Positions 17,364 to 24,866 of a DNA stretch of 64,000 nucleotides are shown in pieces. A program made the translations under genes and the position numbers. Source of the DNA: CAJQQY01 sp045104975 (lineage in GTDB: Bacteria > Bacteroidota > Bacteroidia > Chitinophagales > Saprospiraceae); NCBI GenBank assembly GCA_045104975.1, contig JBGCCY010000124.1, positions 1-64,000 of the forward strand, read 5' to 3'. The number at the start of each line of letters is the position of its first letter. Within the stretch, counting starts at the first letter, position 1. The notes beneath the pieces are model-generated. The model searched no databases. It saw only the letters and a program-made list of their open reading frames with translations, and was not told where the DNA came from.

Positions 17364-17970
17364 TCGCAAACTTCATTTTTCCAATTTGCTTAATTTCAAA
17401 ATAAGTATTCAATCCTGACACACCTGTAGTATTTGCTTTTTCTAACAAGATACTTCCGTCTTCGTCGATCAGATCTTCGGAGAGAATTACTTTTTGAATT
17501 TTTCCAATTATTAATATATTCTGATTGCATTTAATCAAGTGTTCTTCTTCGAAACTTAACCCAATTTTGATTAAACTTTCTTGAACAAATGGAACTGGAA
17601 AATCATCCGCAATTTGTTCTGTCAATTCACAAGTCTCAAATTCAGAAACCCCTTTTTCATATTTTGCTGAAGTCTGATGTGCTTTTTTGAAAAAAGAATT
17701 ATTGACTTGATTGATCGTAAAAAAACCAGAACGTTTGATATTGTCATAAGTCTGTCGAGGAACAGTTAGTGGTCTTTGGATAAAACCCATATAAGGTGGG
17801 TTGGCTCCGATATGCGTAACTGAGTTAAAGATGGCTAAATTGGAAGTACCATTTTCGTCGGTCGTTCCGATGAGGTTGGCATTTCTGATACCACATAATT
17901 TCGTAATAAAATTGACTCTGTAAAATCTTTCCAGCGCTTCTATATCTGCTAGATTAAAAGTTTTTTCCAT
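17356..17970 (-). CDS. Flavin reductase-like (flavoredoxin family) protein
   Basis: 204 residues, no signal peptide. The order of segments fits the FMN-binding split-barrel flavin reductases: NLIGTTDENGTSNLAIF (about 33-49), a PPYMGFIQRPL strand, then TYDNIKRSGFFTINQV and an AHQTSAKYEKGVSEFE helix. Members bind FMN and reduce flavin or a partner protein in the cytoplasm; the partner is unknown. The stop codon is embedded in the 17328-17363 repeat. Confidence 0.8.
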   Translation of the reverse strand: MEKTFNLADIEALERFYRVNFITKLCGIRNANLIGTTDENGTSNLAIFNSVTHIGANPPYMGFIQRPLTVPRQTYDNIKRSGFFTINQVNNSFFKKAHQTSAKYEKGVSEFETCELTEQIADDFPVPFVQESLIKIGLSFEEEHLIKCNQNILIIGKIQKVILSEDLIDEDGSILLEKANTTGVSGLNTYFEIKQIGKMKFARP

Positions 17971-18019
17971 AATAAATTATTAGTCTAAGTCTGAATTATT
18001 TTTGATCGCAAAATAAAAA

Positions 18020-18053
18020 AAAAACTACTTGATGTATTCATCAAGTAGTTTTT
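18020..18053 (-). terminator. Terminator hairpin
   Basis: A perfect 15-bp stem (aaaaactacttgatg and complement) with a 4-base loop, flanked by A and T tracts, lies just downstream of the 18083 gene. Confidence 0.88.
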
Positions 18054-18082
18054 AAAATAAATTTTCTTTCAATATCTTTCTA

Positions 18083-18694
18083 TTAGTTATACTTTATTTG
18101 ATTCTTTCGGTACTCAATATAATCGTTCAATAAAACAAAATCTTCAGACATTTGATACTCTTCCGGAGACTCTGGATAAGATTTTATATCAACATAATTG
18201 ATTTGAGTTGCTGCAGTTTTTTCTCCTAAACATGCTTCTAAAAGTGCATTTAATCCAATTTGAAAAAGTTCTTCTCGTTCCTCTTCATACTCAGGCATAT
18301 AAATTCGAATGGCACTTATATCAGGAAATTCTACTAACTCTATTGGAATGAATTTTAATTTTTTGGGATCAAAAATAATTCCTCCCACATTGACTTTTAT
18401 ACCAAAACCATCTGCAGGTTTAAAAGCAATTACTTCCCAATTTTGGAAGGCTGGAGCTTGATTGACCAACTCTTCAACTTTTTCAAAATTAGCAACGATT
18501 CCGCAAGCTGAGATAGTTAATGATCGGATTGGGCTATTGAGTTTTCCTCCGATTTGAAAGGCTAGTTGAGGATGAAATTCTCTTAATTTGGTTTGAAGTT
18601 TCATGTATAAATCTTTGTCATACACTTCTTCGATGGCATAAAATTCAGTTCTATTCGCATCGAACCAAGACCAAAAAAATTCAGCAGTTATCAT
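18083..18694 (-). CDS. Conserved hypothetical cytoplasmic protein
   Basis: About 203 residues from the chosen start MITAEFFWSWF (18694); an ATG eight codons upstream (18718) is also open. The protein is acidic, without signal peptide or membrane segment. Its opening FFWSWFDAN, the middle block GKLNSPIRSLTISACG and NWEVIAFKPA look like a conserved family of small proteins, but I cannot name it. A strong terminator follows. No functional context from neighbours. Confidence 0.65.
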   Translation of the reverse strand: MITAEFFWSWFDANRTEFYAIEEVYDKDLYMKLQTKLREFHPQLAFQIGGKLNSPIRSLTISACGIVANFEKVEELVNQAPAFQNWEVIAFKPADGFGIKVNVGGIIFDPKKLKFIPIELVEFPDISAIRIYMPEYEEEREELFQIGLNALLEACLGEKTAATQINYVDIKSYPESPEEYQMSEDFVLLNDYIEYRKNQIKYN

Positions 18695-18758
18695 AATCAG
18701 TTTGTTTAAATAGTACATAAAACTGATATATGAGATTCATAAACCGTTCCAAAAAGAA

Positions 18759-18830
18759 AAAGATTATGGATTATAAGATTCAAGATTTCGCCGAAAGGAA
18801 AAATACATAATCTTAATAATCCATAATCTT
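18759..18830 (-). terminator. Inverted repeat downstream of the VWA gene
   Basis: Left arm 18760-18780 (aagattatggattat...) and right arm 18809-18830 are nearly complementary over about 20 bases with a 28-base loop. The repeat ends just before the stop codon of the VWA gene on the minus strand. Confidence 0.6.
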
Positions 18831-18836
18831 AAATTT

Positions 18837-20933
18837 TTAATAAGCCCCAAAGTACCGTCGAATGAACCATTCTAGAATTAACAAACCTAGAAGGGTGAAA
18901 AATATCCATTTCAAATTAATCACAGACCTAGTTTTTGAAGTGGTGTAAACGACAGGTTTGATTGGATTCTCGGTCAAGATTGTTCCGATTGAAGCGATGT
19001 TATTTGGATAGATGAGGGAGCCACCATATTTTTCACTTAGTAACTTTAATACACCGTGATCAGCAGTCGTCTCAAAACTTTCGAGTTGAATTGGTTGGAC
19101 ACTAAATTTTCCATTATAAACTAATTGCTCGCCTGCATTATTTACTGTTCCTCGAAATTTATAATTTCCTACGGGGAAAACTTTATCTCGTAGTGTATAG
19201 GATTTTCCAGACTTGCTGAAAGTAAAATTAAAATCTTTTCCTTCGCTATTGGTGATCGTCAAAGTCGCATCAGGATCGTTGATGAGTTCATAACTTTGAT
19301 TATATAATTCTGCATCAAAATTGATTCCTTCGTTTTCACTAAAAATATTTTTATCCAAACTAATTCGGAATTTTCGTTTGTCTTCTTTGAGCGTTAAGTA
19401 CTGAATACTTTTTCCCAAAACCTCTTCAAAAATATCGTGATTTTCATGTTGTAGAAAATCAAACAATCGCCATTTCCAAATTCCTTCCGCAGCCAAAACT
19501 CCTGTTTTAATATTATTTTGTTCACCAAAAAGAAGCAATGGTTTTTTAGTGTCAATCTTTCCTATTCGTTGATAAAGAAGCACATGTGTATTCGCATTAT
19601 CTTTAAAGTCTCCAAAAGGAGCGAGCAATGGAGCAAAGGTGGGTAATTCATTTTTGACCTCATCACTTATCGTAAATAATCCAAAGACAGGTGAAATGGT
19701 AGCTTGTACATCATCGGTATTTCTACCATCACCTGAGACATCAAGAATCGGTTGAATCTGACTAAATTTGCTCAGATTAGTTTGACTCCCAACAATATAC
19801 ATACGTGGAATAGATTTACTATTCATAGTTGCGAGCAAGGCAGCAGCATCGTTCGTTTTGCTTGGTAGTTGATGCATGATGACAAAATCATAACTCGCCA
19901 CATTCACCTTCATATCATAAATGTAGGAAGTAGTGATTTCGTAATTTTTATTTTTGGAAATGGATTGTTTGATCGCTGTCAAATCTGGATGTGGAGAATT
20001 TGCCACCATCAGAATCTTTTGTCGAGCATCCAAAACATCAATAAAAATATCTTTAGAATTATTAACTGTTGTCACTTCACCTGCCACAGCATTGACGCTG
20101 ATTCGGTATCTTTGAACACCACTTGAGTTGGCATCCAAAATAATTTCTTGCGTATTGAAAAAATCATTTTTATTGATCGAAATTGGAATTTGTTTGATCC
20201 GAGAACTTGCGCCATCTACGATTTTTGAAATAGTCAAATTCGTATTACTGCCTACGCAGTTTTTGGCAGCAATATCAATTTGCACACTAAACTTATCTCC
20301 GAGGTAAGCGATTTTATTATGGAAAACACGTTTGAGAATTAAGTCTTTTTTTGCAGTCGTATCACCTAGCGCAATTGAATAAATTGGAGCGGTTAATTTC
20401 GTTCCAGCATAAATTGGATTACTTCCTTGATTATAAATACCATCGGTAGCCAAAACGACAGCACCTAAATTTTGATTGCTGTACAGGTCGTACATGTTTT
20501 TCAAAAAATCAGAAATATTACTCACTTTATCATTGAATTGAAAATCAATTCCTTCTCGAACCGATTCACCAAAAGCATATTCTTTGACATCGTAATTCTC
20601 GCTTAATTTTGTACTTAGATCTTTGAATGACTGTTGGTAAGTTTGCGCTTGTGTTTCATCCATATCTGCTAAAACAGATTCAGATTGGTCTTGTGCCAAC
20701 ACGATCACCGGTTTTTTAGTTTCCGAAATTATCGACTTCAAAAGCGGCGACAACAATAACATACTAATCAAAGTCACACTTAAAAATCGAATGATTCCTA
20801 AGATCCATTTGAGTCGATCAGAAGTTTCTTTGAAGGTCTTATCTCGAAAATATAAAAGAGTTGCTACACTTAATCCTAAAATTGCGCAAAATAAAATGTA
20901 CCAAGTAGGGTATTGAAAAGTTAAATCTTCCAA
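18837..20933 (-). CDS. Membrane-anchored VWA-domain protein
   Basis: 698 residues. Two N-terminal membrane segments (about 10-28 and 43-65) and one C-terminal (about 672-690) bracket a large periplasmic part. A VWA-type domain follows the second segment, with a recognisable MIDAS motif DQSES (about 83-87) and ATDGIYNQGSNP (about 163-174). Beta-rich domains and a Rossmann-like segment (ILMVANSPHPDL...YDFVIMHQLP) come next. The layout resembles the VWA/glutamine-amidotransferase-like proteins of Bacteroidota and Planctomycetes. Start is TTG at 20933: an in-frame TAA lies 9 bases upstream and there is no early ATG. None of the usual MoxR/BatA neighbours is present. Confidence 0.8.
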   Translation of the reverse strand: MEDLTFQYPTWYILFCAILGLSVATLLYFRDKTFKETSDRLKWILGIIRFLSVTLISMLLLSPLLKSIISETKKPVIVLAQDQSESVLADMDETQAQTYQQSFKDLSTKLSENYDVKEYAFGESVREGIDFQFNDKVSNISDFLKNMYDLYSNQNLGAVVLATDGIYNQGSNPIYAGTKLTAPIYSIALGDTTAKKDLILKRVFHNKIAYLGDKFSVQIDIAAKNCVGSNTNLTISKIVDGASSRIKQIPISINKNDFFNTQEIILDANSSGVQRYRISVNAVAGEVTTVNNSKDIFIDVLDARQKILMVANSPHPDLTAIKQSISKNKNYEITTSYIYDMKVNVASYDFVIMHQLPSKTNDAAALLATMNSKSIPRMYIVGSQTNLSKFSQIQPILDVSGDGRNTDDVQATISPVFGLFTISDEVKNELPTFAPLLAPFGDFKDNANTHVLLYQRIGKIDTKKPLLLFGEQNNIKTGVLAAEGIWKWRLFDFLQHENHDIFEEVLGKSIQYLTLKEDKRKFRISLDKNIFSENEGINFDAELYNQSYELINDPDATLTITNSEGKDFNFTFSKSGKSYTLRDKVFPVGNYKFRGTVNNAGEQLVYNGKFSVQPIQLESFETTADHGVLKLLSEKYGGSLIYPNNIASIGTILTENPIKPVVYTTSKTRSVINLKWIFFTLLGLLILEWFIRRYFGAY

Positions 20934-21243
20934 GTTATTTTATAGTTAATGGACTTTATTCGTTCGAGCTTGAACGTTTGACGTTTTATGGTCTTGGATA
21001 CAATTTCGATTAGAATAAACTCTTTTGGTGATCTTAATTATTAGTTTAACGTTTTGATTATCAGTTCATTATATTTGCAAAAATAATAATTTTATGTTAC
21101 TGATTACCTTTTCGATTTTTTATTGTCTTTGATAAAAAATCGGTCAAAGATACATTACGAAAATAAAGATGCAAAGTTTAATTATTTTTAACACATTATA
21201 TAAAAACTATAGGCTAAAACGGTATTTAATAAGTAAGGCTGAT
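20934..21243. other. Intergenic region between divergent genes
   Basis: 310 bases. It contains one copy of a 38-bp repeat at 20955-20992 (listed separately) and a TATATTTG motif at 21070-21077 matching the Bacteroidota -7 element, with TTTG 13 bases upstream (shorter spacing than usual). No gene is supported; the ORF extension to 21169 lacks a signal peptide start. Confidence 0.5.
20955..20992 (+). repeat. 38-bp dispersed repeat, copy 1
   Basis: Identical at 33 of 38 positions to the reverse complement of 51648-51685 (shared core ttgaacgtt-gacgtttta). Here it lies upstream of the VWA gene. Confidence 0.7.
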
Positions 21244-22998
21244 ATGAAAAAAGTATTGATTAAAACTATTGTGTTATTAATGACATTATTTCAAGCAATA
21301 TGTTGTTTGGGACAAATAGAAAATCAAAGTTTTATTGACCTTAAAGCAGTAGTTGTAGAGGAGGGGAGTGATCAAGTTTTAGCGTATGCAAATGTTTTTA
21401 ACCAACAAAGATTGATTGGTACTGCAACTAACTTAGAAGGATATTTTGAGTTGCCAAATAATAAAATCGGTGATACCATAATTGTTTCTTATTTGGGATA
21501 TGAAGATGAAATTTTTGTGATTTCTAATGATGTTATTCTCATCATCAAATTAACACCTAGTTCTGGAACGCTAGAGGAAGTAGTGGTGACTGCGGAGAGT
21601 GGTTATTTATATGACATGGTTGCCAAACTTAGAAAGAAAAAAAGGACTAAATCGAGAGAAGCGAAAACCTATTTTTATTTAGAAACCTTGCTTTTTGATG
21701 AACCGATTGAAATTATAGAGTCTTATTATAATGGAAAATATTCCAACTATGGGTTGAGTGAGTTGGAAATGAAAAAAGGACGAATAGGATTGAAGCCAGT
21801 AAAAAATAGATATTTTAGTTCAACTGAATCGTCTCGAATTTTTTCGCTTCATGATTTTTTTTCTAAAAATAAATTTTTTCCAGACAATCCTTTAGCATTG
21901 AAAAAGAAGGAACTCAAGAAAGCGTATTCTTTGGAATTAAGTCATACTTATTTGGATCAGGAGCAAAAGATTTATGTCATTGATTTTTTTCCGAAAAAAG
22001 AAAATAGTGAATGGTTTGGAGGAAGAATATGGATGGATCGAGATCGAAATAAGATTTTAAAAGTAAAATTAGAAATCCAGAATTCGAAGATTCATCCTTT
22101 TGTTCCGATTGGTCATAATACGATTCAATATGTGGATATGGAAATGACTAAATCATTTGAGGAAATAAATAATTCCCCATTTATTAATTCGATAGATTAT
22201 AATTATAATGTTGTTTATCGAGATTCTAGTGGAAATGAATTGAAAGCGACCACCAGAGCTTATCTAAATGCATATGATTATAATGCTACCTTTAACTTGC
22301 CTAATTTTGAATTTACGAGACATCTACATGAAGACTATAGAAATATAACTGCGGCAGGTTATGATGCTGTTTTTTGGAATGGAACAACTGAGTTTAGGTT
22401 TTATGATAGAATGTATGAAGTGGAAAATTTTATCAAAGAAAACTATATCGATAACAATCTACTTTTTCCCAAAAGAAAATCTGCCAATAAACAGCAACTA
22501 GAGTTTCCATATATTATGTGGAATGAGAATCGATTTGAAATGACTCAAGTGTCGGATGAAAAAATTGAATATTCAAAACGAACTAGAGCATTTGAAAGTG
22601 ATCGATACCATTTGAATGTGAAATTGTATTGTGATATAAATTATATTCAAGATTCAATGATCTATCGATTAGCGACAATTTTAGATCCTGTCGGAAGTTA
22701 TTATCATTTTAAAATTATGGATATTGATCGAGCATTTATGAATATGTATCTCGATTTGATGGAAATTCAAAAGAGAAAATTTGAGACTGAGCTATCAAAA
22801 ATGCAACATCCTTCGATAGAATTGGTTAATAAATTGTACGAAAAACAGATTAACGAATTTAAAGTAAATAGCAAGTTGTTTGTTGCTGAAACAAATAAAG
22901 GAAGGAATTGGGATAAGATGGAATGGTGGAACAAATTTATTTTAAAGGCTCTAAATATTGATAATTTGAAAATGCTAAATTTATCAAGTTCGAATTAA
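21244..22998 (+). CDS. Surface protein with CarboxypepD_reg-like domain
   Basis: 584 residues from the start at 21244, where MKKVLIKTIVLLMTLFQAICCLGQ gives a signal peptide; the ORF is open 25 codons further upstream. Residues about 30-120 form a carboxypeptidase-regulatory-like beta-sandwich (ANVFNQQRLIGTATNLEGYF, IIVSYLGYEDE), ending LEEVVVTAE as in TonB-receptor N-termini, but no plug or 22-strand barrel follows. The rest (about 460 residues) is a soluble, charged region common in Bacteroidota proteins of this build, of unknown role. Probably periplasmic or outer-membrane associated. A short terminator follows at 23011. Confidence 0.75.
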   Translation: MKKVLIKTIVLLMTLFQAICCLGQIENQSFIDLKAVVVEEGSDQVLAYANVFNQQRLIGTATNLEGYFELPNNKIGDTIIVSYLGYEDEIFVISNDVILIIKLTPSSGTLEEVVVTAESGYLYDMVAKLRKKKRTKSREAKTYFYLETLLFDEPIEIIESYYNGKYSNYGLSELEMKKGRIGLKPVKNRYFSSTESSRIFSLHDFFSKNKFFPDNPLALKKKELKKAYSLELSHTYLDQEQKIYVIDFFPKKENSEWFGGRIWMDRDRNKILKVKLEIQNSKIHPFVPIGHNTIQYVDMEMTKSFEEINNSPFINSIDYNYNVVYRDSSGNELKATTRAYLNAYDYNATFNLPNFEFTRHLHEDYRNITAAGYDAVFWNGTTEFRFYDRMYEVENFIKENYIDNNLLFPKRKSANKQQLEFPYIMWNENRFEMTQVSDEKIEYSKRTRAFESDRYHLNVKLYCDINYIQDSMIYRLATILDPVGSYYHFKIMDIDRAFMNMYLDLMEIQKRKFETELSKMQHPSIELVNKLYEKQINEFKVNSKLFVAETNKGRNWDKMEWWNKFILKALNIDNLKMLNLSSSN

Positions 22999-23010
22999 AT
23001 TATAATAGTG

Positions 23011-23034
23011 AGCGACTAAAAGTCGTTTTATTTC
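23011..23034 (+). terminator. Short terminator hairpin
   Basis: A 6-bp stem (agcgac / gtcgtt) with a 4-5 base loop is followed by a T-rich tract. Weak but well placed after the stop at 22998. Confidence 0.5.
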
Positions 23035-23076
23035 AATAAAAGTTATGATCATCTAGTCAAACGAAAATTAAATTTC

Positions 23077-24351
23077 ATGAAAAAATTACTTACTCTAGCA
23101 ATCTTCTTTTTCATCGCATTACAAATGCAGGCAGCCTATATGATTCTGCCAATGGATGAAAAACAAAAAAATCATTTGAAAGCTTACGGAATTACCTATT
23201 GGGTAATTGATAATGGTGCAGAAGCATTTTGGTTATTGAATTACCGAGGTGGAAGTTTTGCTTTTCGCCACAACGTTATTTTTGAAAAAGAATGTAAAAC
23301 ACGGAATGTATCTTTCGAAGTAATTCCAGATGCAGCATTCGCCAAAATCCAAAGAGAAATTTCTAATCCAGAAGTTAATCAAGATGTGATCAAGTTGGAA
23401 GTTGCTCCGAAGATTGCAGTTTATACGCCTGAGTTTAATGCCAGAGGAGAGCGATTGCAACCTTGGGATGATGCCGTGACTTTGGTTTTAGCTTATGCAG
23501 AAATTCCTTATGAGACAGTTTATGATCCGCAAGTCATAGATAATAAATTAGCAGAGTATGATTGGTTGCATTTGCACCACGAAGATTTTACGGGGCAGTT
23601 TGGAAAATTTTACAGAATGTATCATAGCTATCCTTGGTACAAAGAAAATGTGAAAGCAATGGAAGAAATGGCCAAAAGTTTAGGGCATTCAAAAGTGTCG
23701 CAAATGAAATTAGATGTAGCTAAACGAGTGAAAGAATTTGTTGGTGGTGGCGGTTTTATGTTTGCGATGTGCTCGGCGACCGATACTTATGATATTGCAT
23801 TGGCGGCAGAGGGCATTGATATTTGTGATTATATGTATGATGGTGATGGGCCTGATCCAGATGCACAGAGCAAGTTGGATTATTCCAAAACGTTTGCGTT
23901 TAAAGATTTTAAATTGGTCAAAGATCCATTTGAATATGAGTATTCTCAAATCGATAATTACAAAGGTCGAGCAGTTACGCCAAAACAAGACTATTTTAAT
24001 TTGTTTGATTTTTCTGCAAAATGGGACCCTGTTCCAACAATGTTAACGCAAAATCACACTCGAACAGTTAAAGGTTTTATGGGGCAAACAACTGCTTACC
24101 GAAAGCAATATATCAAATCTGATGTTCTTATCTTAGGAGAAAATAAACCTGCGAACGAAGTGCGATATATTCACGGAACTTATGGAAAAGGAACTTGGAG
24201 TTTTTACGGAGGTCATGATCCTGAAGATTATAGACACTATGTAGAAGATCCAGAAACTGATTTGAATTTGCATCCAAATTCTCCTGGGTACCGATTGATT
24301 TTGAATAATGTTTTGTTTCCAGCGGCAAAGAAGAAGAAGAAGAAAACGTAG
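23077..24351 (+). CDS. Conserved exported protein (often labelled asparagine synthetase B)
   Basis: 424 residues with a signal peptide (to about LQMQAA). Conserved stretches include MDEKQKNHLKAYGITYW, WLLNYRGGSF, LHLHHEDFTGQFGKFY and GGGGFMFAMCSATDT. The last looks like a glutamine-amidotransferase-type nucleophile elbow with cysteine in place, and GTYGKGTWSFYGGHDPED resembles the closing strands of such folds. I see nothing of asparagine synthetase (no N-terminal Cys2, no PPi-loop), so that common label is unsupported. The C-terminus is a run of six lysines. An exported amidotransferase-like or ligand-binding role is inference. Confidence 0.72.
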   Translation: MKKLLTLAIFFFIALQMQAAYMILPMDEKQKNHLKAYGITYWVIDNGAEAFWLLNYRGGSFAFRHNVIFEKECKTRNVSFEVIPDAAFAKIQREISNPEVNQDVIKLEVAPKIAVYTPEFNARGERLQPWDDAVTLVLAYAEIPYETVYDPQVIDNKLAEYDWLHLHHEDFTGQFGKFYRMYHSYPWYKENVKAMEEMAKSLGHSKVSQMKLDVAKRVKEFVGGGGFMFAMCSATDTYDIALAAEGIDICDYMYDGDGPDPDAQSKLDYSKTFAFKDFKLVKDPFEYEYSQIDNYKGRAVTPKQDYFNLFDFSAKWDPVPTMLTQNHTRTVKGFMGQTTAYRKQYIKSDVLILGENKPANEVRYIHGTYGKGTWSFYGGHDPEDYRHYVEDPETDLNLHPNSPGYRLILNNVLFPAAKKKKKKT

Positions 24352-24368
24352 TTAATGGTTAACTCGTA

Positions 24369-24440
24369 TCAGCGACTGGCTTTCAGCCAGCCTCTGATTT
24401 CAAGATACAAATCAGAGGTTGGCTGAAAGCCAGTCGCTGA
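24369..24440. repeat. Long nested palindrome
   Basis: 32-base arms (24369-24400 and 24409-24440) differ at one position and enclose an 8-base loop. Each arm itself contains the smaller palindrome ctggctttcagccag. It starts 17 bases after the 23077 gene's stop. REP-like or terminator-like; GC content is above its surroundings. Confidence 0.88.
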
Positions 24441-24445
24441 TTTGT

Positions 24446-24480
24446 AAAAGCCTTGTTATCATAATGATAGCAAGGCTTTT
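24446..24480 (+). terminator. Rho-independent terminator
   Basis: A 15-bp stem (aaagccttgttatca / tgatagcaaggcttt, one wobble) with a 3-base loop is followed by T's. It follows the nested palindrome and probably ends the 23077 gene transcript. Confidence 0.85.
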
Positions 24481-24502
24481 GTGTTTTTTGGAAAAATACC
24501 CG

Positions 24503-24822
24503 TGACACGGTTTCAAACCCTACTGTATGCACACAAAAGGGTTTGATTCTTTTCGGCACAAATTATCACAAATTTCACGAAATGAAAATAGCAATTTTGT
24601 TTTCACAAAGTGGTTTCGACCTGTCGAAATCCCCGAAACTCTACGAAATTATCACTATTTGTACTTTCGTGGAATTTCGTGGAATTTCGCAAAATCTGAT
24701 TAATCAGATTTAATTCGAGATTGCAAATTGCAATCGTCAAAAATTCGTGCAATTTGTGATAATTCGTGGCAAAAAATATATCGCCTATAAGTGTGCATAC
24801 GATAGGGTTTCAAACCGTGTCA
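24503..24822. mobile_element. 320-bp non-coding element with 79-nt terminal inverted repeats (MITE-like candidate)
   Basis: Arms 24503-24581 and 24744-24822 are inverted copies: the outer 30 bases (tgacacggttt-aaaccc..gtatgcacac) differ at three positions, and the inner about 26 bases (ggcac-aattatcacaaatt-cacgaa) at two or three. The core carries three further palindromes: tttcgac-ct-gtcgaaa (24614-24629), a perfect 20-bp one (24692-24711) and gattgcaa-a-ttgcaatc (24719-24735). No coding capacity and no clear target-site duplication are seen. It could be a MITE, a large extragenic palindrome or a structured RNA. Confidence 0.65.
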
Positions 24823-24866
24823 TGGATTTTTGAAAGAAAAATAGTTTTAGTTTTTAGCTATATCTT

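Noticed and set aside
24841..24866. Coding extension or extra gene in the gap before the 24867 gene
   Set aside because: The plus-strand ORF at 24766-24957 runs through the inverted repeat and antisense to the T9SS domain.
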